A stretch of DNA of 20,456 nt from BOG-908 sp964657885 (GTDB lineage: Bacteria; Pseudomonadota; Alphaproteobacteria; Acetobacterales; Acetobacteraceae). Positions 14,983 to 20,456 of the stretch are shown one piece after another; within the stretch, counting starts at the first letter, position 1, and the number at the start of each line of letters is the position of its first letter. The DNA is taken from contig CAZZWO010000029.1 of the NCBI GenBank assembly GCA_964657885.1, forward strand, positions 1 through 20,456, written 5' to 3'. The position numbers and the translations under genes are program-made. A model generated the notes under the pieces. That model saw only the letters and a list, made by a program, of their open reading frames with translations, was not told the origin of the DNA and did no database searches.

Positions 14983-15457
14983 CATCTATGCGTTTTCGGC
15001 GCGTACCCTCGACGGCGCCGATACCAGCCTGGACAAGTTCCGCGGGCAGGTGCTGCTGATCGTCAACACGGCCAGCAAATGCGGCTTCACCCCACAGTAC
15101 GCCGGCCTGGAAGAACTCCAGCGGAAATACGCGGGGGAGGGGTTCTCGGTCCTGGGCTTCCCCTGCGACCAGTTCGGCCATCAGGAGCCGGGCGACGCCG
15201 CCGAGATCGCTACCTTCTGCACGACGAAATACGACGTCAGCTTCCCGATGTTCTCCAAGATCGAGGTGAACGGCGCCAACGCTCACCCGCTCTGGACCTG
15301 GCTGAAGAAGGAGAAGACCGGGTTCCTGGTCGGCGCCATCAAATGGAACTTCACGAAGTTCTTGGTGTCCCGCTCCGGCGACGTGCTCGAGCGGTTTCCG
15401 CCCACCACCTCGCCCGGCGCCCTGGCGCCCAAGGTCGAGGCAGCGTTGAAGGCGTGA
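14975..15457 (+). CDS. Glutathione peroxidase-family thiol peroxidase
   Basis: The 160-residue protein reduces hydroperoxides with a cysteine in place of selenocysteine; bacterial members usually take electrons from thioredoxin or glutathione. The catalytic tetrad can be assigned as C36 (NTASKCGFTPQY), Q70 (FPCDQFGHQEP), W124 and N125 (IKWNFTKFLV). C64 and C82 are other cysteines. The expected FPCNQF motif reads FPCDQF here. There is no signal peptide, so it should be cytoplasmic. The ATG at 14975 gives the family-normal N-terminus (YAFSARTLDG) but lacks an SD. It precedes alr by only 13 bp and follows the egtBD/yihY-like cluster. Confidence 0.92.
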   Translation: MSDIYAFSARTLDGADTSLDKFRGQVLLIVNTASKCGFTPQYAGLEELQRKYAGEGFSVLGFPCDQFGHQEPGDAAEIATFCTTKYDVSFPMFSKIEVNGANAHPLWTWLKKEKTGFLVGAIKWNFTKFLVSRSGDVLERFPPTTSPGALAPKVEAALKA

Positions 15458-15470
15458 AGCCCGGCGGAAG

Positions 15471-16580
15471 ATGACGACCCTCACCGTCGATCTCGATGCC
15501 ATCGCCGCCAATTGGCGCGCGCTGCAGACCCGTCACGAAGCGCCCGTTGCGGCGGTGGTCAAGGCCGATGCGTACGGCATGGGCGCGGCACAGGTCGGCG
15601 CCCGGCTGCTGGCTGAGGGCGCCCGGCACTTCTTCGTGGCCTACCCCGAGGAGGGACTGGCGCTGCGGCCGCACGTCCCTGGGGCGATGGTCGCCATCCT
15701 CAACGGCCTGGTGCCGGGGATGGCAGGGCTCTACGCACAGCACGGACTGGCGCCGGTGCTCGGCACCCGCCAGGATATCGAGGCCTGGGCCGCACAGGCC
15801 ACACGCTTCGGCCGCCGGCTTCCGGCACTCATCCATGTCGATACCGGCATGAACCGCCTGGGCCTTTCGCGCGCCGAACTTGCCTGGCTGGCGGCGAACC
15901 CCGGTGCGCTCGACGGGATCGAGGTGCTGTTCGTGATGACGCATCTGGTCAGCGCCGAACTCCCCGGCGATGCCCGCAACCCCGCCCAGGCGGCGCGCTT
16001 CGCGGATGCGTGTCTCGCCATCCCCGAGGCGCCGCGCAGCATCGCCAACTCGTCGGGCGCGTTTCTCGGCGAGGGCTTCCGCAGCAGCCTGGCGCGTCCC
16101 GGCGCGGCGCTGTACGGCATCAACCCCACGCCCGGCCTGCCGAACCCGATGCGGCCGGTGATGCGGCTGACCGCGCGCGTGCTCCAGCTTCGCGACATCG
16201 AAGCGGGCGAGGCGGTCGGCTACAACGCGATCTGGACGGCGCCACGCCCGACCCGGGTCGCCACCGTGTCGATCGGCTATGCGGATGGCTACCACCGCGC
16301 GCTCTCCGTGCCGTCGCCGGAGCAGGATCCCGCCGGCGTGCAACCCTCGGGGCCCGCCGCGGCTTTTGACGGAGCCCGCCTGCCACTGATAGGCCGTGTT
16401 TCCATGGACCTCGCCACCTACGACGCGACCGGCCACCCCACGGTGGTCCAGGGTAGCGAGCTCGAGCTGATCGGCCCCGCCATCCCCCCGGACGAGGTCG
16501 CGGGCTGGGCCGGGACCAACGGCTACGAGGTGCTGACCTCGCTCAAGCCGCGTCACGGCCGCATCTACGCGGCGTTGTGA
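15471..16580 (+). CDS. alr: Alanine racemase
   Basis: Alr is the PLP enzyme that interconverts L- and D-alanine for peptidoglycan synthesis. In this 369-residue copy the PLP lysine is K31 in AVVKADAYGMG. The pyridine-contacting arginine is R209 in ARPGAALYGINP. The second catalytic base is Y251 in VGYNAIWTA, followed by the VSIGYADGYHR motif. LIHVDTGMNRLGL and the C-terminal IGRVSMDL and LTSLKPRHGRIY blocks are also typical. The ATG is 13 bp after the peroxidase stop. Alr near radA is a familiar alphaproteobacterial arrangement (often dnaB-alr-radA); here mlaEF and further genes lie between. Confidence 0.95.
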   Translation: MTTLTVDLDAIAANWRALQTRHEAPVAAVVKADAYGMGAAQVGARLLAEGARHFFVAYPEEGLALRPHVPGAMVAILNGLVPGMAGLYAQHGLAPVLGTRQDIEAWAAQATRFGRRLPALIHVDTGMNRLGLSRAELAWLAANPGALDGIEVLFVMTHLVSAELPGDARNPAQAARFADACLAIPEAPRSIANSSGAFLGEGFRSSLARPGAALYGINPTPGLPNPMRPVMRLTARVLQLRDIEAGEAVGYNAIWTAPRPTRVATVSIGYADGYHRALSVPSPEQDPAGVQPSGPAAAFDGARLPLIGRVSMDLATYDATGHPTVVQGSELELIGPAIPPDEVAGWAGTNGYEVLTSLKPRHGRIYAAL

Positions 16581-16587
16581 GCAGGAG

Positions 16588-17373
16588 TTGACCGCAATCA
16601 TCGCTCTGCCGGGCGGGCTCGGCCGCCTGGTGCTGAGCATGCTGGGTGCTGCGGGGCGCGTCACGGTGTTCGGCGCCATCGGCTTCTCGCATGTCGTGCG
16701 GCCGCCGTTCTACGCCCGCCTGTTCTGGCGCAACTTCATCGACTTCGCCTATTTCAGCCTGCCCGTCGTGGCGATGACCGCGATCTTCTCCGGCATGGTC
16801 ATCGCGCTGCAATCCTACACCGGCTTCTCCCGCTACGGTGCCACCAGCGCCATTGCGAACATCGTGCTGATCTCGGTCGTGCGCGAGCTGGCGCCGGTGC
16901 TCGCCGGGCTGATGGTCGCAGGACGGGTAGGGGCGGCAATGGCGGCCGAGCTCGGCACCATGCGGGTCACCGACCAGATCGACGCCTTGCGCACCCTGTC
17001 CACCGACCCGATGAAATACCTGGTGGCGCCGCGCCTGATGGCCGGGCTGCTGGCCCTGCCACTGCTGGTGCTGGTGGCCGACGTGCTGGGCGTGATGGGC
17101 GGCTTCCTGGTCGCCACCGTCAAGCTCGGCTTCGACCCGCACACCTACCTCGCCAACTCCATCGCTTTCCTGAACGTGACCGACGTGACCCTCAGCCTCG
17201 CCAAGGCCGCGGTGTTCGGCGTGATCGTGGCACTGATGGGCTGCTACCACGGCTATAACAGCCGGGGTGGCGCACAGGGCGTGGGATCGGCCACGACATC
17301 GGCCGTGGTCTCCGCCAGCATCCTGATCCTGGCGTTCGACTACGTGCTGACCGAATTGTTCTTCTCGCGATGA
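16588..17373 (+). CDS. mlaE: MlaE-type ABC lipid transport permease
   Basis: MlaE forms the membrane dimer of the Mla/MCE lipid transporter that moves phospholipids between inner and outer membranes. The 261 residues contain the family core, including HVVRPPFYARLFW, SLPVVAMTAIFSGMVIALQ, RELAPVLAGLMVAGRVGAAM, AELGTMRVTDQIDAL and KYLVAPRLMAG. About five to six hydrophobic helices follow the pattern expected for a permease. The start is uncertain: TTG 16588 is the first in-frame option, but AGGAG abuts it directly; GTG 16630 and ATG 16639 are alternatives that shorten the N-terminal helix. The stop overlaps the mlaF ATG as ATGA. It follows alr by 7 bp, so it is probably co-transcribed. Confidence 0.92.
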   Translation: MTAIIALPGGLGRLVLSMLGAAGRVTVFGAIGFSHVVRPPFYARLFWRNFIDFAYFSLPVVAMTAIFSGMVIALQSYTGFSRYGATSAIANIVLISVVRELAPVLAGLMVAGRVGAAMAAELGTMRVTDQIDALRTLSTDPMKYLVAPRLMAGLLALPLLVLVADVLGVMGGFLVATVKLGFDPHTYLANSIAFLNVTDVTLSLAKAAVFGVIVALMGCYHGYNSRGGAQGVGSATTSAVVSASILILAFDYVLTELFFSR

Positions 17374-18182
17374 GCGGCGCCGTCACGGGGAGCGCTCCCG
17401 GCGCCACGACTCAGGCGGCGGTGCCTAAGATCCGGGTGCGCGGCCTGCGGAAGGCATTCGGCGACAAGCAGGTGCTGGACGGCATCGACCTGGACGTGCC
17501 GGCCGGAACGTCGCTGGTGGTGATCGGCGGCTCCGGCTCCGGCAAGTCGGTGCTGCTGAAATGCATCCTCGGCCTGATCGAGCCCGATAGCGGCACCATC
17601 GAGATCGACGGCCAGGACCTGGCCAGGCTGGACGGCCGTGCCCGGGCCGCCAAACGCGCCGAGATCGGGATGCTGTTCCAGAACGGCGCATTGTTCGACA
17701 GCCTGCCGGTCTGGGAGAACGTGGCGTTCGGCATGCTGGCCCTCGGTGCCGATCGGGCGAAGGCCCGGGTGCGCGCCGCCGAGGTGCTGGCGCAGGTCGG
17801 CCTGGCGGCGAGTGTCGGCGAGCTGTCGCCGGCGGAGCTGTCCGGCGGCATGCAGAAGCGGGTGGGGCTGGCGCGCGCCATCGCCGCATCGCCGAAGATC
17901 CTGTTCTTCGACGAGCCGACCACCGGTCTGGATCCGATCATGGGCGCGGTGATCGACGGGCTGATCGTCGATTGCGTCCGCAAGCTCGGTTCGACCGCCA
18001 TCGCCATCACCCACGACATGGCTAGCGCCACGCGCATCGGCGATGCGGCGGCCATGCTGTTCCGCGGCAAATTAGTGTGGCAGGGGCGCGCGTCGGCGTT
18101 GCTGGACAGCGGCAATGCGCTCGTGGACCAGTTCACGCATGGACGGCGCGATGGGCCGATACAAATGGAACTGCGCAAGTAG
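17370..18182 (+). CDS. mlaF: MlaF-type ABC transporter ATPase
   Basis: The 270-residue ATPase powers the MlaE permease. It has Walker A GGSGSGKS (53-60), Q-loop Q104 (MLFQNGALFDSL, typical of Mla/MCE ATPases), signature LSGGMQKR (157-164), Walker B ILFFDEP with E182, and the H-loop histidine at 215 in ITHD. The N-terminal 18 residues are variable. The start is set by the ATGA overlap with mlaE. No MCE-domain gene (mlaD), mlaC or mlaB follows; the next gene encodes an unrelated small exported protein. Partners may be encoded elsewhere. Confidence 0.95.
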   Translation: MSGAVTGSAPGATTQAAVPKIRVRGLRKAFGDKQVLDGIDLDVPAGTSLVVIGGSGSGKSVLLKCILGLIEPDSGTIEIDGQDLARLDGRARAAKRAEIGMLFQNGALFDSLPVWENVAFGMLALGADRAKARVRAAEVLAQVGLAASVGELSPAELSGGMQKRVGLARAIAASPKILFFDEPTTGLDPIMGAVIDGLIVDCVRKLGSTAIAITHDMASATRIGDAAAMLFRGKLVWQGRASALLDSGNALVDQFTHGRRDGPIQMELRK

Positions 18183-18245
18183 CTCCGGCCTTTGGAAGTC
18201 CAAGCTTCTGACGGGAATGAACGGATGTCTTTTGGGAGAAGCGGC

Positions 18246-18818
18246 ATGATCGAGGCCAGGTATGGATGGGCGCGCCGGGCGCTGGGCGCGGTGGCACTGG
18301 CTGCACCTCTGACTGCCGGCCTCGCCCTCGCGGCGCCCCAGGCATTGGCCCAGCAGGCCGCGGAACAGACCAGCGCCGCCGACCAGGTCGTGGGATTGTT
18401 CGGCGCCACCTGCCTGCACTTTGCCGGCGATGTCGCGGCGATGCGCGGATTCCTGCAGCAGCAGGGCGCGCCGCAGATGCCGGTGGCGGCGCGCGACGCG
18501 TTCCTGGCCGGGCGGCACGGTCAGGTTTACGACGTGAGCTACCAGGCAACCAAGCTGGCCCTGGTGTCGATCGACGATGGCGGCTGCGAGGCGGTGACCG
18601 AGCAGGCCGATGCCCAGCAGGTGCTGAGCATCCTCAACCAGGCGTCGCAGGAGAACCACATCGCGCTCACGCCGCTCGGCGCGCAAAACGGCCCGAAAGG
18701 ACGGCCCGGCGTGCAGCAGACCGCCTTCTCCGTCACCCTGGCCGGCAAGCCGATGCACGTGCTGGTGTCGACCGCGCCCTCGCCGCCCCAGGCCGTGCTG
18801 ACGCTGGTTCCGCGCTAG
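18246..18818 (+). CDS. Exported protein of unknown function, two cysteines
   Basis: The 190-residue protein has a clear signal peptide: basic start (ARRA), a hydrophobic core at about 12-30 and a probable cleavage at ALA-QQ (35/36). The mature domain of about 155 residues contains C56 (LFGATCLHFAGD) and C114 (DDGGCEAV), placed as if to form a disulfide in the periplasm. I do not recognise a named family with confidence. The pattern of a Cys near the start, a mid FLAGRHGQVYDV-like strand and a second Cys recurs in small secreted proteobacterial proteins. The ATG at 18246 follows GGGAG by 7 nt; upstream ATGs at 18192 and 18225 lack a better site. It starts 63 bp after mlaF, so a link to envelope lipid transport is possible but unproven. 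Confidence 0.7.
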   Translation: MIEARYGWARRALGAVALAAPLTAGLALAAPQALAQQAAEQTSAADQVVGLFGATCLHFAGDVAAMRGFLQQQGAPQMPVAARDAFLAGRHGQVYDVSYQATKLALVSIDDGGCEAVTEQADAQQVLSILNQASQENHIALTPLGAQNGPKGRPGVQQTAFSVTLAGKPMHVLVSTAPSPPQAVLTLVPR

Positions 18819-18832
18819 CGCCCAAGCCGCCG

Positions 18833-19234
18833 ATGACATTGTCGGTTCGTCTCGCCTGCACCGGGTTCGCCCGGTCGCTTCGTTTCTACAACGATGTGCT
18901 GGGCTTCACCACGATGCGCTACATGCCCGAGCAGCGTTGCGCCGAGCTCGAGCGGGACGGCGTGGCGGTGGAGATAGCCGAGGGCGCCGAGGGCAGCCTG
19001 GCGCCGTTGGAGTACCCGTTCGGGCGCGGCATCACGCTGATGGTCTGGACGCAGGATGCCGATGCCGTGCTGAGCGGCGTGGAAGCCTATGGCGCCCGCC
19101 TGCACCGCCCGATGGAGGAAGTCTGGCGCGAGGAAGACGGCGCCCGGATCGGCCACAAGGCATTCGAAGTGGTGGACCCCGACGGCTACACCCTCCGTTT
19201 CTGCGAGGCCCTGCCGCCGGCCGTGCTGCGCTGA
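18833..19234 (+). CDS. VOC family (glyoxalase/bleomycin-resistance fold) protein
   Basis: The 133-residue protein shows one VOC unit pair. The first beta-alpha half is TGFARSLRFYNDVLGFTTMRY. The second contains GRGITLMVWTQDADAV, HRPMEEVWREEDGARIGHKAFEV and the end VDPDGYTLRFCE, whose Glu is the usual last metal ligand. The usual first-strand His (as in xxHxxLxVxD) is absent here (LSVRLACTG), so metal binding is uncertain and no substrate can be named. It starts 14 bp after the previous gene with no strong ribosome site, so it is probably translated from the same mRNA. Confidence 0.8.
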   Translation: MTLSVRLACTGFARSLRFYNDVLGFTTMRYMPEQRCAELERDGVAVEIAEGAEGSLAPLEYPFGRGITLMVWTQDADAVLSGVEAYGARLHRPMEEVWREEDGARIGHKAFEVVDPDGYTLRFCEALPPAVLR

Positions 19235-19246
19235 CACGCAAAACCA

Positions 19247-19282
19247 TTGACACCCCTCACCGTCAGTGTGTATCATACACAC
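19247..19282 (+). promoter_or_regulatory. hicAB promoter with a palindromic operator over the -10
   Basis: A perfect TTGACA (19247-19252) and a TATCAT (19271-19276, 5 of 6 consensus) are separated by 18 bp. A perfect 17-bp palindrome, GTGTGTATCATACACAC (19266-19282; 8-bp arms around C19274), covers the -10. It ends one base before the hicA ATG (19284). Transcription should begin at about 19282-19284, giving a leaderless or nearly leaderless mRNA. The ribbon-helix-helix end of HicB is the expected binder, which would give autorepression. Promoter and palindrome are seen directly; the binding is inferred from known HicAB systems. Confidence 0.75.
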
Positions 19283-19283
19283 G

Positions 19284-19463
19284 ATGAAAAGCGCCGACCT
19301 TATTCGTGAGTTGAGGCGTGCCGGATGGTTCCTGGACCGGGTGCGCGGTTCGCACCATGTTTTCGGTCATCCCGACCGCCCGGGCCATGTCGTTGTGCCG
19401 CACCCGAAGAAGGATCTCGGCCGCGGCCTGGTCGCCGCGATCCGCAAGCAGGCCGGCCTTTGA
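19284..19463 (+). CDS. hicA: HicA toxin (mRNA interferase)
   Basis: HicA toxins are small double-stranded-RNA-binding-fold proteins that cut mRNA when not held by HicB. This 59-residue copy has the full family pattern: MKSADLIRELRRAGW, then RGSHHVFGHP (21-30) with the conserved histidine thought to be catalytic, then VVVPHPKKDLGRGLVAAIRKQAG. The ATG at 19284 is chosen because an upstream in-frame GTG (19266) lies inside the operator and before the predicted transcription start. There is no SD. hicB follows after 13 bp. The pair sits before radA. Confidence 0.92.
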   Translation: MKSADLIRELRRAGWFLDRVRGSHHVFGHPDRPGHVVVPHPKKDLGRGLVAAIRKQAGL

Positions 19464-19476
19464 AGGGAGCAAAATC

Positions 19477-19884
19477 GTGCATTACCCCATCGCCATCGAG
19501 CCCGGGACGGACAGCACCGCCTTCGGCGTTGTCGTGCCCGACCTGCCTGGTTGTTTCTCGGCGGGCGACACGCTGGACGAGGCCATGACCGAGGTGGAGG
19601 AAGCGATCGCCGCGTGGGTAGATTCCGCGCTCGATCAGGGACAGCCCATTCCACCGCCCAGCAGCCTGGAGACGATCCGCCGCGACAAGCAGTATGCCGG
19701 CTGGATCTTCGGTATCGTGGCGCTCGACCCTGCAGCCCTGGACGACACGACCGAGCGGGTGAACATCACCCTGCCGCGCCGCGTGCTGAAGCGCCTCGAT
19801 GTGCAAGCACGCGCAGCCGGGGAAAGCCGGTCCGGCTACATCGCCAAGCTGACTCTGTCGGAGCCGCTGCGTGCAGCCTCGTAG
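19477..19884 (+). CDS. hicB: HicB antitoxin with ribbon-helix-helix domain
   Basis: HicB neutralises HicA and represses the operon. The 135-residue protein starts at GTG with GGGAG 8 nt upstream. Residues 1 to about 60 form the partial RNase H-like HicB fold: YPIAIEPG, FGVVVPDLPGCFSAGDTLDEA and the VEEAIAAWVDSALDQG helix. Residues 94-127 (VNITLPRRVLKRLDVQARAAG, then SRSGYIAKL) form a ribbon-helix-helix DNA-binding domain, the expected reader of the palindrome at the hicA promoter. The order toxin-antitoxin with short spacing is the common hicAB layout. All key parts are intact, so the module is probably functional. Confidence 0.92.
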   Translation: MHYPIAIEPGTDSTAFGVVVPDLPGCFSAGDTLDEAMTEVEEAIAAWVDSALDQGQPIPPPSSLETIRRDKQYAGWIFGIVALDPAALDDTTERVNITLPRRVLKRLDVQARAAGESRSGYIAKLTLSEPLRAAS

Positions 19885-19901
19885 CAGGTCCCGCACTCCG
19901 C

Positions 19902-20456
19902 TTGGCTAAGCCCGTCGCCCGCTACGTCTGCCAGTCCTGTGGGGCCGTCACCGCCAAATGGGCCGGCCGCTGCGAAAGCTGCGGCGAGTGGAACACCATC
20001 GTCGAGGAGCAGGCGGAAGCCCGCCCCGGCGCAGCGCGCAAGCCCGGCGGACGGGTGGCGTTCGTCGGCCTCGCGGGACAGGCGGAGCCGCCGCCCAGGC
20101 TGCTGACCGGCATCGGCGAGCTGGACCGGGTGCTCGGTGGCGGCCTGGTCGCCGCATCCGCGGTCCTGGTCGGCGGCGACCCTGGCATCGGCAAGTCGAC
20201 GCTGATGCTGCAGGCCGCCGCGGCGTTGAGCCGCGCCGGCCGGCGGGTGCTGTACATCTCCGGCGAGGAGGCGATCGAGCAGATCCGCCTGCGTGCACGC
20301 CGCCTCGGGCTGGAGAATGCGCCGCTGGAACTCGCGGCCACCATCAACGTGCGCGACATCGCCGGCGCGCTGGAGAGCGAGCGCGACCTGGCGATGGTGG
20401 TGATCGACAGCATTCAGACGATGTGGCTCGACACCGTCGAGAGCGCACCCGGCACG
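19902..20456 (+). CDS. radA: DNA repair protein RadA, N-terminal part (runs off the window)
   Basis: RadA is a RecA-like ATPase and DnaB-type helicase that drives branch migration during recombination and repair. The visible 185 residues have the zinc finger C10-x2-C13-x10-C24-x2-C27 and the GEWNTIVEE segment. The LLTGIGELDRVLGGGLV block, Walker A GGDPGIGKST (91-100), YISGEEA and Walker B LAMVVIDSIQT follow. The frame is open to the last base. The start is TTG at 19902, giving the family-typical beginning (M)AKPVARYVCQSCG; no ATG or GTG lies nearby in frame and the SD is weak. It starts 17 bp after hicB. Confidence 0.95.
   Translation, partial: MAKPVARYVCQSCGAVTAKWAGRCESCGEWNTIVEEQAEARPGAARKPGGRVAFVGLAGQAEPPPRLLTGIGELDRVLGGGLVAASAVLVGGDPGIGKSTLMLQAAAALSRAGRRVLYISGEEAIEQIRLRARRLGLENAPLELAATINVRDIAGALESERDLAMVVIDSIQTMWLDTVESAPGT

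Noticed and set aside
13738..14985. A 415-codon minus-strand frame opposite the YihY-like gene
   Set aside because: It is an antisense shadow of a clear membrane protein gene; its translation is Arg/Asp/Gln-rich with no hydrophobic or family pattern.
15351..16679. A 442-codon minus-strand frame opposite alr
   Set aside because: alr is unambiguous with all catalytic residues. The antisense translation is Arg/Gly/His-rich and shows no domain.
19266..19283. GTG at 19266 as the hicA start, adding six residues
   Set aside because: It lies within the operator palindrome and upstream of the predicted transcription start, and the added residues are not part of the HicA family pattern.

Overview
This is a GC-rich bacterial chromosome segment with dense protein coding. 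The gene set suggests an alphaproteobacterium, most likely Rhodospirillales/Acetobacteraceae: a ybjN-proC pair, an alphaproteobacterial-type phasin, an egtB-egtD pair, and alr-mlaE-mlaF-(insert)-radA in one block. The taxon is inferred from gene content and base composition. I see no rRNA, tRNA, CRISPR array, insertion sequence or phage genes.

Left part (1-5138): the 3' end of a class II aldolase/adducin-type gene on the plus strand meets a long run of minus-strand genes. Reading from right to left these are ybjN and proC (ATGA overlap), a TetR/COQ9-like protein, a phasin, queE, a double cold-shock-domain protein with a glycine-rich linker, and a CreA-family secreted protein. queE has no ATG, GTG or TTG in frame before its conserved N-terminal motif.

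Middle (5139-11515): one 5.6-kb minus-strand gene encodes a 1880-residue Gly/Ala/Ser-rich protein. It has four consecutive repeats of about 350 residues and a C-terminal region with degenerate RTX-like nonapeptides, so it is probably a type I-secreted surface or extracellular protein. Its start region carries a perfect 9-bp hairpin over part of the Shine-Dalgarno. Beside it is a 54-residue DUF1328-like membrane protein gene. A 235-bp divergent intergenic region with short direct repeats and a palindrome separates that gene from egtB.

Right part (11516-20456, all plus strand): egtB and egtD (the catalytic core of ergothioneine synthesis), a YihY/BrkB-family membrane protein, a Cys-type glutathione peroxidase, alanine racemase, and the MlaE permease and MlaF ATPase of a lipid-transport ABC system (ATGA overlap). 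These are followed by an unknown exported protein with two cysteines, a VOC-family protein, a HicA-HicB toxin-antitoxin pair and the 5' end of radA. The hic promoter is unusually readable: TTGACA and TATCAT boxes 18 bp apart, with a 17-bp perfect palindrome over the -10 that ends one base before the hicA ATG. This implies autoregulation and a leaderless or nearly leaderless hicA mRNA.

I did not find a clearly new multi-gene defence or metabolic system. The best leads are the repeat exoprotein with its putative start-site hairpin, the hicAB operator/leaderless promoter, the queE start anomaly, the double-CSD protein and the repeat-rich egtB/DUF1328 intergenic region.
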